Shown here one piece after another: positions 29,291 to 40,033 of a stretch of 41,893 nucleotides of DNA. Below the pieces are notes generated by a model. It saw only the letters and a program-made list of their open reading frames with translations, was not told the DNA's origin and searched no databases. The stretch is from Candidatus Mucispirillum faecigallinarum. Lineage in GTDB: Bacteria > Chrysiogenota > Deferribacteres > Deferribacterales > Mucispirillaceae. The DNA is taken from positions 1 to 41,893 of the forward strand of contig DXAQ01000086.1 of the NCBI GenBank assembly GCA_019116905.1, in the 5' to 3' direction. The translations under genes were made by a program, and so were the position numbers. The number at the start of each line of letters is the position of its first letter. Within the stretch, counting starts at the first letter, position 1.

Positions 29291-30254
29291 CTCTATCTCC
29301 AAACACTTTTGGTTTAAAAAATTTATCAATCAAAGGTGTAAAAGCATTCATTATTAATACAGCAAAGCCTACCCCCTCAGGATAGCCTCCGTAAACCCTT
29401 ATAACAGTTGTTAATATACCACACCCAATACCAAAAATTACTTTACCTGACCAATACATAGGGCTTGTAGAATAATCCGTTGCCATATAAATTGCACCAA
29501 GCAGTAAGCCGCCGCTTATTATATGGTTATATGATGATATTGTAATATTGCTGTCTATATTATTAAGAATTAATGTTAATATAAAAACAGTGCCTATAAA
29601 AGAAACTGGTATATGCCATGATATTATTTTCTTATACATTAAAAATATACCGCCAAGAATTAATGCCAGTGGCGATATTTCACCAAGTGAACCCCCTGTT
29701 GAAATTAATAACTGATGATAATCTATATTGATATGGTTAATAATGCCGTAAGCAGATAAATCAGTTTTTGCACTGCCAAGCATTGTAGCACCACTTAATG
29801 TATCTATATTAGAATAAGCAGGCATATTAAATGAAGTCATTAATGCAGGAAATGATACTAAAAGCACCATTCTGCCTGTTAATGCAGGGTTAAATGGATT
29901 CTGCCCAATGCCGCCAAATACCATTTTTCCTACTACTATTGAGAAAAACACACCTATGAAAGCTGTCCATAAAGGCAGGTGAGGAGGCAGAGTCATTGCA
30001 AGTAGAAGACCAGTAAGAGCAGCACTTAAATCATTAATTGTTGTTTTTTTACCCTGTATTTTACAAAATATATGCTCTAATAAAACAGCAGATATTATAC
30101 ATACTGCATAAAGAGTTAAAGAATAAAGCCCATAATTTATAATAGAAATAATAACAGAAGGCATAAGTGCAAGTATAACAAAAAGCATTATTTTAAATGT
30201 ATCCATACTGCTTCTTATATGTGGAGCAAATGTAACATTCATTAACTGTTTCAT
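29274..30254 (-). CDS. rnfD: Rnf complex subunit D (covalent FMN)
   Basis: 'FAPHIRSSMDTFKIM', 'GGIGQNPFNPALTGRMVLLVSFP', 'DTLSGATMLG', 'DYSTSPM'; start placed at MKQLMNVTF. Confidence 0.93.
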   Translation of the reverse strand: MKQLMNVTFAPHIRSSMDTFKIMLFVILALMPSVIISIINYGLYSLTLYAVCIISAVLLEHIFCKIQGKKTTINDLSAALTGLLLAMTLPPHLPLWTAFIGVFFSIVVGKMVFGGIGQNPFNPALTGRMVLLVSFPALMTSFNMPAYSNIDTLSGATMLGSAKTDLSAYGIINHINIDYHQLLISTGGSLGEISPLALILGGIFLMYKKIISWHIPVSFIGTVFILTLILNNIDSNITISSYNHIISGGLLLGAIYMATDYSTSPMYWSGKVIFGIGCGILTTVIRVYGGYPEGVGFAVLIMNAFTPLIDKFFKPKVFGDRDEQLF

Positions 30255-30255
30255 A

Positions 30256-31554
30256 TTATTTATTTCCTTTTTTATTAGCAAGAAAGACAGCAGCTTTCTT
30301 CTTACCAGCTTTTATAGTTTCTGCCAAAAGCCTGACTGACGGGCATATATATGAGCAGCAGCCGCACTCAATACAGCTCATTATTTTATCATCTACATTT
30401 TGTTCAACCATATTATGCAGAAAATTTTGTTCAAGTTCACGTGGCACAAGCCCCATAACACATACTTCACTGCATTTACCACACCTGATACATGGTAAAA
30501 TATTATGACGTTTTTGGTTTTTTAAAAGCAGCACTCCACCTGTTGTTTTTATAACAGGAATATCAAGAGATGCAACAGAACCGCCTGTCATAGGGCCGCC
30601 AAATATTACTTTATGACCTTTTTTATACTTATTGCCAGTTCTTTCTAAAAATCTTTCCACAGGCACGCCAAGTGGCATTTTATAATTAGCAGCATTTTCT
30701 ACTTCGCCTGATATTGTAACAACCCTTTCAAAAAGAGGTTTAGAAAAAACAGCTGCTTCATATAAAGCATATACTGTTGCAACATTATGCAGCAATACTC
30801 CTATATCTGCAGGAAGTCTGCCTGAAGGCACTGTTCTGCCAAGAATAGAATATATTAACTGTTTTTCACCACCCTGCGGATATTTTGTAGGAAGTGATAC
30901 TACATCTATATTGTATTTTTTAGAATTTTCTTTAAATAACTTAATACAGTCTTTTTTATTATTTTCTACAGCAATTATGCAGGCACCAGCTTTTACATGC
31001 TCTTTTATCATTTGTGCGCCTGCTAAAATACTTTCATATTTTGCATGCATTAAGGCATGGTCGCACATTAAATAGGGCTCACACTCTGCTCCATTTATAA
31101 TAACTGTATCAATCGGTTTATTAGGGTTTAATTTAATATATGCAGGAAAGCCTGCACCACCTAAACCAACAATACCTGCCCTGCGTGCTAAATCTGATAA
31201 ATCACTGCCGCCATCAAGTTTTTTAAAATTTGATGTATCATTATTTATGGCTTTTATAGTACAGCCACTTACCTGCCCTATTGCAGGGTGATAAACTTGT
31301 GATATATCAATAACTTGACCATTTACTGGGCTGTGTATTCTTGAAGATAGTCCAGCACCGCACTCTGCCAAAAGCTGACCTCTTTCTACTTCATCGCCTA
31401 TTTTTACTACGGCTGAAGCTGGTGAGCCAATGTGTTGAACAAAGGGGATGAAAAACTCATCCCCCTCAATAACCTGAAAATCTTTTATAGACGATATATC
31501 CGATATTTTATGTCCATTAGGATGAATACCGCCTTTTAAAATATGCTCTATCAT
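30256..31554 (-). CDS. rnfC: Rnf complex subunit C
   Basis: 432 aa; 'GGIHPNGHK', 'GLGGAGFPAYIKL', 'VIINGAECEPYLMCDHALM', 'CIRCGKCSEVC', 'CIECGCCSYICP'. Confidence 0.95.
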   Translation of the reverse strand: MIEHILKGGIHPNGHKISDISSIKDFQVIEGDEFFIPFVQHIGSPASAVVKIGDEVERGQLLAECGAGLSSRIHSPVNGQVIDISQVYHPAIGQVSGCTIKAINNDTSNFKKLDGGSDLSDLARRAGIVGLGGAGFPAYIKLNPNKPIDTVIINGAECEPYLMCDHALMHAKYESILAGAQMIKEHVKAGACIIAVENNKKDCIKLFKENSKKYNIDVVSLPTKYPQGGEKQLIYSILGRTVPSGRLPADIGVLLHNVATVYALYEAAVFSKPLFERVVTISGEVENAANYKMPLGVPVERFLERTGNKYKKGHKVIFGGPMTGGSVASLDIPVIKTTGGVLLLKNQKRHNILPCIRCGKCSEVCVMGLVPRELEQNFLHNMVEQNVDDKIMSCIECGCCSYICPSVRLLAETIKAGKKKAAVFLANKKGNK

Positions 31555-32006
31555 TATTTTTCTTTTTGGTACTGTAATACTCGTATATCAGTATCTTTTA
31601 ATAATTCATCTGCCAGGCTGTCGTTATAATATTCTTCATAGACTATCTTTGATATTTTTGCATTGATAATCATTTTTGTGCATATTGAGCATGGTTTTGT
31701 AGTGCAGTATATTGTAGCACCTTCAGTAGAAACACCATATAAAGCTGCCTGAATTATAGCGTTTTGCTCTGCATGCAGCCCTCTGCATAACTCATGACGT
31801 TCTCCGCTTGGTACATTTAATTTCTGCCTAAGACAGCCTGTAACTTCGCAGTGAGTTACACCAGCTGGCGCTCCATTATAACCTGTAGCAATCACCCTGG
31901 TATCTTTTACCAAAACTGCTCCAACATGACGGCGTAAACATGACGAACGAGTTGCTGTCAGTTTTGTCATTTCCATAAAGTAGTCGTCCCAGCTGGGTCT
32001 GTTCAT
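31554..32006 (-). CDS. dCMP/deoxycytidylate deaminase (ComEB-like)
   Basis: '[35 protein letters not shown]', '[13 protein letters not shown]', '[18 protein letters not shown]'. Confidence 0.92.
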   Translation of the reverse strand: MNRPSWDDYFMEMTKLTATRSSCLRRHVGAVLVKDTRVIATGYNGAPAGVTHCEVTGCLRQKLNVPSGERHELCRGLHAEQNAIIQAALYGVSTEGATIYCTTKPCSICTKMIINAKISKIVYEEYYNDSLADELLKDTDIRVLQYQKEK

Positions 32007-32007
32007 A

Positions 32008-33264
32008 TTAGTATAACCTGCCTTTGTATAAAGGAAAAGCTGCACAAAGTTCTTTTACTTTGCTTTGAACTTCTGCAATTTTTTTATCATCATTGATATT
32101 TTCAAATACATCTGCAATGAAATTACCAATTAATTCCATTTCTTTTTCTTTCATACCTCTTGTTGTTACAGCAGGAGCACCGATACGGATACCGCTTGTA
32201 ACAAATGGAGATAATGTTTCAAATGGAATAGTATTTTTATTTGTTGTAATATTTGCTTTATCAAGTGCAACCTGACAGTCTTTACCAGTTAACCCTTTTG
32301 AATGTACATCAATTAAAACAAGGTGGTTATCTGTACCGCCAGAAACTATACGAAAGCCTCTACTTTTAATTGTTTCTGCAAGCTGTTTAGCATTTTTAAC
32401 AATTTGAGTTTGGTATGCTTTAAAATCATCTGTTAATGCTTCTTTGAAAGCAACAGCTTTACCAGCAATAACATGCATTAATGGACCGCCCTGCATACCA
32501 GGAAATACTTGAGAGTTAATTGCTTTTTCATACTGTGCTTTTGCAAGTATCATACCGCCTCTTGGCCCTCTTAATGTTTTATGAGTAGTAGTTGTTACAA
32601 TATCTGCATAAGGCACAGGGTTTGCGTGAACACCTGCAGCAACTAAACCTGCAATGTGAGCCATATCAACCATTAAAACTGCACCAACTTTATCTGCAAT
32701 TTTTCTAAACTGAGCAAAATCTATAGCTCTTGGGTATGCGCTGGCACCTGCAATGATTAATTTTGGTTTATTTTCAACAGCTAATTTTTCTACTTCATCA
32801 TAATCTATTGTTTCTGTATCTTTTGTTACGCCGTAAGGTATAACTTTAAAGAATTTACCAGAAAAGTTTACAGGACTACCGTGAGTTAAGTGGCCGCCGT
32901 GAGATAAATTCATACCTAATATTGTATCACCGCTTTGTAATACAGAAAAATATGCTGCAAAGTTTGCCTGACTGCCTGAGTGTGGCTGTACATTTACATA
33001 TTCTGCACCAAAAAGCTCTTTTGCTCTGTCTATTGCAAGCTGTTCTGCAATATCAACAAATTCGCAGCCGCCATAATAGCGTTTTGCAGGATAACCTTCT
33101 GCATATTTGTTAGTAAGAACTGAACCAACTGCTTCAAGTACAGCAGGGCTTACAAAGTTTTCACTTGCAATAAGTTCAATGTGTTCTTCCTGACGGTTTG
33201 CCTCTTTCATTAAGGCATCATAGATTTCTGGGTCAAATTGTTTTACATGTTCGTAAAGGCTCAT
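32008..33264 (-). CDS. glyA: Serine hydroxymethyltransferase
   Basis: 418 aa; '[18 protein letters not shown]', '[20 protein letters not shown]', '[16 protein letters not shown]'. Confidence 0.98.
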   Translation of the reverse strand: MSLYEHVKQFDPEIYDALMKEANRQEEHIELIASENFVSPAVLEAVGSVLTNKYAEGYPAKRYYGGCEFVDIAEQLAIDRAKELFGAEYVNVQPHSGSQANFAAYFSVLQSGDTILGMNLSHGGHLTHGSPVNFSGKFFKVIPYGVTKDTETIDYDEVEKLAVENKPKLIIAGASAYPRAIDFAQFRKIADKVGAVLMVDMAHIAGLVAAGVHANPVPYADIVTTTTHKTLRGPRGGMILAKAQYEKAINSQVFPGMQGGPLMHVIAGKAVAFKEALTDDFKAYQTQIVKNAKQLAETIKSRGFRIVSGGTDNHLVLIDVHSKGLTGKDCQVALDKANITTNKNTIPFETLSPFVTSGIRIGAPAVTTRGMKEKEMELIGNFIADVFENINDDKKIAEVQSKVKELCAAFPLYKGRLY

Positions 33265-33295
33265 TTTTTTCTAACTCCTTAAAGTTAAATTTATA

Positions 33296-33727
33296 TTAAT
33301 CTAAATCTAGTTTGCATATACGGCGTTCATGTCTGCCGCCTTCAAATTCTTCTTTTAACCATTCTTTTATCATTTCTTTTGCCAAAGGTAAAGCAACAAT
33401 ATTAGCGCCCATTGCTAAAACATTAGCATTATTATGCTGGCGGCTTAATCTTGCACTGTAAATATCTGAGCATAAAGCAGCTCTAATACCTTTATGCCTG
33501 TTTGCAGCAATTGATATACCTATACCTGTACCGCAGATAAATATACCACGCTCTGCTTTGCCGTCAATAATAGTAAGTGCTGCATCATGTGCATAGTCTG
33601 GATAATCACAAGATTCTTTTGAATGTGTGCCACAGTCTATAACATTATGACCTTCTGACTGCAAAAATGATTTAATATCTTCTTTTAATGTAAATCCTGC
33701 ATGGTCTGATACTACAACAATATTCAT
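33296..33727 (-). CDS. rpiB: Ribose-5-phosphate isomerase B
   Basis: 143 aa; 'VVSDHAGFTLKE', 'CDYPDYAH', 'GIFICGTGIGISIAANRHKGIRAALC'. Confidence 0.95.
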   Translation of the reverse strand: MNIVVVSDHAGFTLKEDIKSFLQSEGHNVIDCGTHSKESCDYPDYAHDAALTIIDGKAERGIFICGTGIGISIAANRHKGIRAALCSDIYSARLSRQHNNANVLAMGANIVALPLAKEMIKEWLKEEFEGGRHERRICKLDLD

Positions 33728-33739
33728 AATAGCCTCAAT

Positions 33740-34519
33740 TTAATTTAATTCCATTTCTGGATATACTTCATTTATTAATGTATAGTCTGTTATAATATTA
33801 TCATCATTAATTGTAAAGGAAAAACCATTAAACATTGCAGCTCCTTTTGTTTCCACAGTAAACCTTACAGGAACCTGTTTAGTAAACATTTCTACAACAG
33901 GTGCCGTTTCAACACCTATTACAGAAGATTCTGCTCCGCACATACCTGCATCAGTTAAATATAAAGTATTTTTATCAATCATTTTTAAATCATTTGTCTG
34001 CACGTGCGTATGAGTGCCGCATATAACATTTGCTCTGCCCTTTGCATAATGACCAAAAGCAATTTTTTCACTTGTTGCCTCCCCGTGAAAATCAACAAGT
34101 ATAAATGTATCTTTTGGCAGCTCGTTATATATTTTATCAAACATTTCAAAAGGGCAGTTACTCATATTTAAAAATACTCTGCCTAATAAATTAATAATAC
34201 ATATATTTTTATTGTTTACATTAAATATTCTGTAACCTTTTCCAGCTAAACTGCTGCTTAAATTAGCAGGGCGTATAAACGCATCCCATGAATCTGCTAA
34301 TGATAACGCCTCTTTTTTATCCCATGTATGATTGCCTGCTGTCATAGCATTAAATCCCATATCTTTTAACTCATGATATACTTTATCAGTTATACCAAAG
34401 CCAGCAGCAGAGTTTTCAACATTACCGATTACAAAATCATACTTATTATGTGATAAGTGATATCTACATGCTTTTCTTCCAAGCCTGCCTACAATATCAC
34501 CAATAAAAAGTATTTTCAT
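33740..34519 (-). CDS. YmdB-like metallophosphoesterase (TIGR00282 type)
   Basis: 259 aa; 'ILFIGDIVGRLGRKA', 'GNVENSAAGFGIT', 'TAGNHTWDKKE', 'VDFHGEATSEKIAFGHYAKGRANVICGTHTHVQT'. Confidence 0.93.
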   Translation of the reverse strand: MKILFIGDIVGRLGRKACRYHLSHNKYDFVIGNVENSAAGFGITDKVYHELKDMGFNAMTAGNHTWDKKEALSLADSWDAFIRPANLSSSLAGKGYRIFNVNNKNICIINLLGRVFLNMSNCPFEMFDKIYNELPKDTFILVDFHGEATSEKIAFGHYAKGRANVICGTHTHVQTNDLKMIDKNTLYLTDAGMCGAESSVIGVETAPVVEMFTKQVPVRFTVETKGAAMFNGFSFTINDDNIITDYTLINEVYPEMELN

Positions 34520-34527
34520 CTTATATA

Positions 34528-35463
34528 TTAATCCTCTGGTATAAGACCATGATTATAAAACTGGCGCTCTAATATTCTATCATACTGGCTCCAGCCGCCT
34601 CCCTCTACATTTTCTCTTTCAAATGCCATATTAAATGAGTTAATTCTTGCATCTATATTATCTACATAGTGGAGAATAAATGCCTCTTTTGTTTTTGGGC
34701 GTTTTGGTGAGCCATATTCTAATAAACCATGATGACTGGCTATTAAATGGACAAGTAAATCTCTTGCCTTTTTAGGAAAATCAGGTATGCCTTCAATATA
34801 TTTATCAACCATGCTTATACCTAAAAGCAGATGACCTAAAAGTTTACCCTCATCAGTATATTCAAAAGAATTATCTATATCAATTTCCTGTATTTTACCA
34901 ATATCATGAAATAAAGCACCCATAATAGTTAATTCTTTATTTACAACATCTTTGCCGTAAAAATCGCATACTAATGCACATAATTTTACCATAGATAAAG
35001 TATGCTCTAAAAGACCATGAATATATGCATGGTGAACGCTTTTTGCAGCTGAGCATTTAGTGAAAAGAGAATATGTTTCCTTATCTGCATAAAAAGCATT
35101 ACAAAGGCTTTTAAAGTATGAACTTTTTATATGTTTTTGCAATACTGCTTTTAATTCATCTTCCATAGCTTTTGCATCTTTATCAGATTTTGGCAGGAAA
35201 TCATTAGTATCTTCCCCCTCTAATAAAGTCATATCGCTTACCTTTAACTGAGTAACACCATTATACTGCTGCAGCGCTCCAGTTACTTCTACAATATTGC
35301 CACGTGCAGGCTCAAATGAAAGCTTATTGCTGTCAAACATAATAGCATTCATACTGCCGCCCTCTGTATCAGTTAATGTCATACGAATAAAAGGCCTGTT
35401 ATCTTTTGTTGTATTTGTAACGATATTAAATATCATATATTTTTTTGTAATACCTAAATCCAT
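34528..35463 (-). CDS. OB-fold + HD-domain 3'-5' exoribonuclease, YhaM-like
   Basis: 311 aa; N-terminal OB-like segment, 'HAYIHGLLEHTLSMVKL', 'MGALFHDIGKIQEI', 'HLIASHHGLLEYGSPKRPKTKEAFILHYVDNID'. Confidence 0.88.
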   Translation of the reverse strand: MDLGITKKYMIFNIVTNTTKDNRPFIRMTLTDTEGGSMNAIMFDSNKLSFEPARGNIVEVTGALQQYNGVTQLKVSDMTLLEGEDTNDFLPKSDKDAKAMEDELKAVLQKHIKSSYFKSLCNAFYADKETYSLFTKCSAAKSVHHAYIHGLLEHTLSMVKLCALVCDFYGKDVVNKELTIMGALFHDIGKIQEIDIDNSFEYTDEGKLLGHLLLGISMVDKYIEGIPDFPKKARDLLVHLIASHHGLLEYGSPKRPKTKEAFILHYVDNIDARINSFNMAFERENVEGGGWSQYDRILERQFYNHGLIPED

Positions 35464-35751
35464 CTAAAGCTCCCTGTCCTGCGGTGCAAATTCATCTACA
35501 TTTTCAGATATATCCACAATTATATCACTAATAGATAAACCTTCATTTTGTAATGCATGCATAACCTGCAGAGTAGTTTTATATACAGAATTAGTGCTGA
35601 ATACAGCACAGTTGCATTTTTCTTTATCAATAGTGCGTATAAGACCTAACCCACCGTAAGAATCTAAAATAGAATTAACTATAATAATATCCTGCTTATT
35701 ACAGGAAAAGCGTATACGGACCGTATAAAATTCCTTATCCACTATATACAT
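35464..35751 (-). CDS. Small conserved protein, possibly DUF4911-like
   Basis: 95 aa ORF in operon; 'IIIVNSILDSYGGLGLIRTIDKEKCNCAVF' is reminiscent of DUF4911; family assignment uncertain. Confidence 0.6.
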   Translation of the reverse strand: MYIVDKEFYTVRIRFSCNKQDIIIVNSILDSYGGLGLIRTIDKEKCNCAVFSTNSVYKTTLQVMHALQNEGLSISDIIVDISENVDEFAPQDREL

Positions 35752-36131
35752 CCAAAATTCATTAAGATTACTTCCACATTATCAAGTTTTTTAGCAATAT
35801 GCTCTATACTATAATGCAGTGAATTTTCAAGATAAATTCTTTCAAATTTTAAATTTTTAACCATATCTAAAAATATTTCAGGCTTATTTAATATTTCTTG
35901 AAAATCAAGTAAGAAAATACCTTTTTCAAAGAAAATATTATCTTTTTTTAGAAATATTTTATCATCAAAAGTAATACCTTCCAAAGAAGAAGATATTTCT
36001 CCATGGGAGAAAAAATCTATCCTGCTTGAACCACCACGAGGGCGGTTTTTTATAAAATCATAATCAATAATTGCAGGGCTGTATTCTACCTGACCAAAAT
36101 CAATTACTAGTTTATCATTATTTTCTGTCAT
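35742..36131 (-). CDS. Hypothetical protein
   Basis: 129 aa ORF overlapping both neighbours by about 10-14 nt; no family recognised. Confidence 0.65.
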   Translation of the reverse strand: MTENNDKLVIDFGQVEYSPAIIDYDFIKNRPRGGSSRIDFFSHGEISSSLEGITFDDKIFLKKDNIFFEKGIFLLDFQEILNKPEIFLDMVKNLKFERIYLENSLHYSIEHIAKKLDNVEVILMNFGCI

Positions 36132-36552
36132 TATCTAACTCTATAGAAAATTTATTTTTTACATTTTCTAATATACCATTAACAAAAGATGCTGATTTTT
36201 CATCACCATAATTTTTAGCAAGCGTAACATAATCATCAATAACTGCATAATATGGCGCGTCCCCTTCAAACAGTTCTGATATTCCAAGCCTTAAAATACA
36301 TCTTTCAATGGCACCTATCCTATCTATTGTCCAGTTTTTATTTATAAGCTCTGATATAATAGCTTCATCTTTTTCTTTATTTTTAAAAGCTGTTTCAAAA
36401 AGCTTATCTGCAAAATCTAAAACATCACTAGATTCATCTGCATATTCTAATCTAAATGATGATTTTGTTTCTTCAACAGAATTATCTGCCAAAGCAGCAC
36501 TATATAACATTTGTATAGCGTAATCACGCCCTTTTGTTCTTTTTCTTTTCAT
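36118..36552 (-). CDS. nusB: Transcription antitermination factor NusB
   Basis: 144 aa; 'RDYAIQMLYSAAL', 'RIGAIERCILRLGISEL', 'VIDDYVTLAKNYGDEKSASFVNGILENV'. Confidence 0.93.
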   Translation of the reverse strand: MKRKRTKGRDYAIQMLYSAALADNSVEETKSSFRLEYADESSDVLDFADKLFETAFKNKEKDEAIISELINKNWTIDRIGAIERCILRLGISELFEGDAPYYAVIDDYVTLAKNYGDEKSASFVNGILENVKNKFSIELDNDRK

Positions 36553-37019
36553 TATAAGTTCATACCTTTATAAAGACTAACCATTTCTAAGGCAGCCATA
36601 GCAGCATCACTTCCCTTGTTACCAGCTTTTGTGCCGGCTCTTTCAACAGCCTGCTCTATTGTATCAGTTGTAAGCACACCAAAAATAACAGGTATATTAT
36701 ACTGCATAGCAACTGATGCAACACCTTTTGAAACTTCTGCTGCTACATAATCAAAATGAGGAGTTGAGCCTCTGATAACAGCACCAAGTGTAATTACAGC
36801 ATCATATTTACCGCTTTTTGCAAGTTTTACACATACAGAAGGGATTTCAAAAGCACCAGGTACTCTGTAAACATGAATATCATCTGTATTAACATTATGG
36901 CGAACAAGAGTATCTTCTGCACCACCAATTAATTCTTTTGTAATAAATTCGTTAAATCTTGAAGCAACTATGGCTACTTTTACGCCTTTTCCGTCAAAAT
37001 TTCCTTCAACTATTTTCAT
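36552..37019 (-). CDS. ribH: 6,7-dimethyl-8-ribityllumazine synthase
   Basis: 155 aa; '[16 protein letters not shown]', '[12 protein letters not shown]', '[18 protein letters not shown]', '[16 protein letters not shown]'. Confidence 0.97.
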   Translation of the reverse strand: MKIVEGNFDGKGVKVAIVASRFNEFITKELIGGAEDTLVRHNVNTDDIHVYRVPGAFEIPSVCVKLAKSGKYDAVITLGAVIRGSTPHFDYVAAEVSKGVASVAMQYNIPVIFGVLTTDTIEQAVERAGTKAGNKGSDAAMAALEMVSLYKGMNL

Positions 37020-37040
37020 TTTATCCTCTCAACGTTTTAT

Positions 37041-38249
37041 TTATATATCTAATATATGACCTAATTTTTGTTTTTTTGTCTGCATATATTTCATATTTTC
37101 GCCACCTATTCCGCACTGAATAGGTACACGTTCAACAATTTCTATACCATACTTTTCAAGCCCTGAAAATTTCCTAGGGTTATTAGACATAAATCTCATT
37201 TTACCAACACCAAGTTTTTTTAAAAGCTGAGCGCCAAAAGAATAATCCCGCTCATCATCTAAAAAACCAAGCTTAATATTAGCCTCTACAGTATCATAGC
37301 CCTCATCCTGCAGTTTATAAGCTTTAATCTTATTTAAAAGACCTATGCCCCTGCCTTCCTGAAACATATATAATATAACTCCTCTGCCTTCATGCTCTAT
37401 CATCTGCATGGCAGTATGCAGCTGGTTGCCGCAGTCGCATCTTAATGAGGCAAACCCGTCCCCAGTTAAGCACTGAGAATGAACTCGCACAAGCGGAGGG
37501 TTACCCCCTTCAATATCACCTTTAATTAAAGCAACTGCCTCTTTACCGTCTGCTTTATTTTGATAGCCTTCTATTCTAAATGTGCCAAACTCTGTAGGCA
37601 GAATTGCTGATGAAACTTTTTCTATTAAATTATCGTTTATTTTTCTATATTCTATTAAGTCCTCAATAGTCAAGATTTTTAATGAATGAATTTTTGCAAA
37701 TTTTTCTAAATCATTCATTCTTGCCATTGTGCCGTCATCATTCATAATCTCACAAATTACGCCAGCCTGATTTAAGCCTGCAAGCCGTGCTAAGTCAACA
37801 GAACCTTCTGTCTGACCAGGGCGGACTAATACGCCACCCTCTCTTGCACGTAAAGGGAAAATATGACCTGGACGAATTAAATCTGTTTTTTTAGATAATG
37901 GGTCTGCAAGTACTTGTATTGTTTTTGCTCTGTCAAAAGCAGAGATTCCTGTTGTAACACCCTGCTTTGCTTCAACAGAAACTGTAAAGGCAGTTCCAAA
38001 CCTGCATGAATTATTTGATGACATCTGCTCTAAACCAAGAGCATCACACCTTTCTCCACTTAAAGCAACACAAATTAAACCTCTGCCATAAGTTGCCATA
38101 AAATTTACTTTTTCAGGGGTAACAAAATCAGCAGCAAAAACTAAATCACCTTCGTTTTCGCGGGATTCATCATCTGTTAATATTATCATACCACCTGATT
38201 TTATTATATTCACTGCTTCTAATACATTAGCACGAACACTCATATCCAT
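37041..38249 (-). CDS. ribBA: Bifunctional DHBP synthase / GTP cyclohydrolase II
   Basis: 402 aa; '[19 protein letters not shown]', '[10 protein letters not shown]', '[21 protein letters not shown]', '[17 protein letters not shown]'. Confidence 0.97.
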   Translation of the reverse strand: MDMSVRANVLEAVNIIKSGGMIILTDDESRENEGDLVFAADFVTPEKVNFMATYGRGLICVALSGERCDALGLEQMSSNNSCRFGTAFTVSVEAKQGVTTGISAFDRAKTIQVLADPLSKKTDLIRPGHIFPLRAREGGVLVRPGQTEGSVDLARLAGLNQAGVICEIMNDDGTMARMNDLEKFAKIHSLKILTIEDLIEYRKINDNLIEKVSSAILPTEFGTFRIEGYQNKADGKEAVALIKGDIEGGNPPLVRVHSQCLTGDGFASLRCDCGNQLHTAMQMIEHEGRGVILYMFQEGRGIGLLNKIKAYKLQDEGYDTVEANIKLGFLDDERDYSFGAQLLKKLGVGKMRFMSNNPRKFSGLEKYGIEIVERVPIQCGIGGENMKYMQTKKQKLGHILDI

Positions 38250-38256
38250 ATTTTAA

Positions 38257-38892
38257 CTACCTTTTAAAACCTAAAATTAATGATTTAAGTTTTTCATCTT
38301 TATTATCACTATATATCATTTTTTCCACATATCTTGCAATAATATCTGATTCTAAATTAACTATATCACCATTTTTTTTATATTTTAAGTTTGTATTTTC
38401 AAAAGTATGTGGTATTACTGCCACTTCAAAACTATTATTTTTTACATCTGCAGCAGTTAAACTTATACCGTCTATTGCAACAGAGCATTTTGAAACAATA
38501 TATTTATCAATCTGGCTTGGATAGCTTATAAAAAGCTTATAAGAATCACCATATTTTGTAATATTAATAATTTTTCCTGTGCAGTCTACATGACCCTGCA
38601 CAATATGACCACCAAGCCTTGATGAAAGCGTTAAGGCACGCTCTAAATTAACTTTAATGCCAGGTTTTATATTATTAAGAGAAGTTTTTGCAAGTGTTTC
38701 ATAACTGATATCTGCCTCAAAAAAAGAACTGCCAAAATCAACAGCAGTTAAGCATACACCATTTACAGCAACAGAATCACCAAGTGATAAATCTTGAGTA
38801 ATCTTACTGCAGCCAACTTTTAATTTCATACTTTTATCGCCTTTTATTAAGGCGGTAATTTCTCCTAATTCTTCTATAATTCCTGTAAACAT
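38257..38892 (-). CDS. ribE: Riboflavin synthase
   Basis: 'MFTGIIEELGEI', 'GDSVAVNGVCLTAV', 'LGGHIVQGHVDCTGKI'; start placed at 38892 (MFTGIIEE). Confidence 0.95.
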   Translation of the reverse strand: MFTGIIEELGEITALIKGDKSMKLKVGCSKITQDLSLGDSVAVNGVCLTAVDFGSSFFEADISYETLAKTSLNNIKPGIKVNLERALTLSSRLGGHIVQGHVDCTGKIINITKYGDSYKLFISYPSQIDKYIVSKCSVAIDGISLTAADVKNNSFEVAVIPHTFENTNLKYKKNGDIVNLESDIIARYVEKMIYSDNKDEKLKSLILGFKR

Positions 38893-38893
38893 A

Positions 38894-40033
38894 TTATTCT
38901 GCTTTATAATTTTTAGTAAATTCAACAACACAAGATGTATAATCTTGAAGTCTTGCAGATATTAATATATCACTGCCGCTTTTTGTGATATTATAATCTT
39001 TAAAACTTAAAGCCTGCTCCATATTATCAATTCCTGCACCGCCAATAGATGATATGGCATCTTTGCCCCCAATAATTTTTGGAGCAATAAATGCTTCTAA
39101 TTTATCAACAAGCTTATTATCAAAAAATGAGCCGTTTATTCTGCTGCCTGCCTCTACAAATATATTCATATATCCTGCATCATATAAAGAGTGCATAATC
39201 TCATTTAAATCAAGCATACCTGCATTATCTGAAACTGTTATAACTTTTATATTTTTATCACTAAGCATTGAAAGTTTTTCTTTATCTGCTTTTTCTGATG
39301 TATAAATTATAACAGGAGAAATATCTGCACTATTTACTATATTTGCATTAATATCTATTTTTAAACTGCTGTCAAGCACTACCCTGTGAGGCTGCCTGCG
39401 CGCATCTTTCCTTCTATCTGTCATAAGCGGATTATCTGCCAAAACTGTTCCTATGCCTGTTAAAACCACATCTGATAACCCACGCATTTTATGAACAAGC
39501 TCTCTTGATAAATCACAAGTTATCCATTTAGAATGACCTGTTTTACATGCAATTTTTCCATCAATACTTGTAGCTGTTTTTAATGTAACATAAGGTATTT
39601 TTAATGTTTGATATTTAATAAAATCCTCTATTAAAAGGCTGCATTTATCTGATAAAATACCATATTCTACTTCTATACCAGCATTGCGTAAAATATTTAC
39701 TGCCTGCCCTCTGTGTTTTGGGTTAACATCAAGCACACCAATATATACTTTTTTTATACCTGAATTTATTATTTTTTCAACACAGGGCGGCGTTTTACCA
39801 TAAGTAGAGCATGGCTCTAATGTAACAAAAAGTTCGCAGCCTGAAACATTTTCCCCTGCATTTTTAATTGCATTTACTTCTGCATGGGCAAAACCGTATT
39901 TTTCATGAATACCATAAACTGCCTCATTATCTTTTATAACGGCTGCCCCTACTAATGGATTAGTTAAAGTAAATCCTTTCGCATTATAAGCAAGCTCTAC
40001 ACACCTGCTCATAATGGCTTCTTTATTCAGCAT
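38894..40033 (-). CDS. ribD: Bifunctional riboflavin deaminase/reductase
   Basis: 379 aa; 'NPLVGAAVIKD', 'HAEVNAI', 'VTLEPCSTYGKTPPC', 'TLKTATSIDGKIACKTGHSKWI'. Confidence 0.96.
   Translation of the reverse strand: MLNKEAIMSRCVELAYNAKGFTLTNPLVGAAVIKDNEAVYGIHEKYGFAHAEVNAIKNAGENVSGCELFVTLEPCSTYGKTPPCVEKIINSGIKKVYIGVLDVNPKHRGQAVNILRNAGIEVEYGILSDKCSLLIEDFIKYQTLKIPYVTLKTATSIDGKIACKTGHSKWITCDLSRELVHKMRGLSDVVLTGIGTVLADNPLMTDRRKDARRQPHRVVLDSSLKIDINANIVNSADISPVIIYTSEKADKEKLSMLSDKNIKVITVSDNAGMLDLNEIMHSLYDAGYMNIFVEAGSRINGSFFDNKLVDKLEAFIAPKIIGGKDAISSIGGAGIDNMEQALSFKDYNITKSGSDILISARLQDYTSCVVEFTKNYKAE

Noticed and set aside
36552-40033. Possible FMN riboswitch controlling the rib genes
   Set aside because: ribD overlaps plsY by 11 nt and gaps between rib genes are only a few to about 20 nt, leaving no room for an RFN element.
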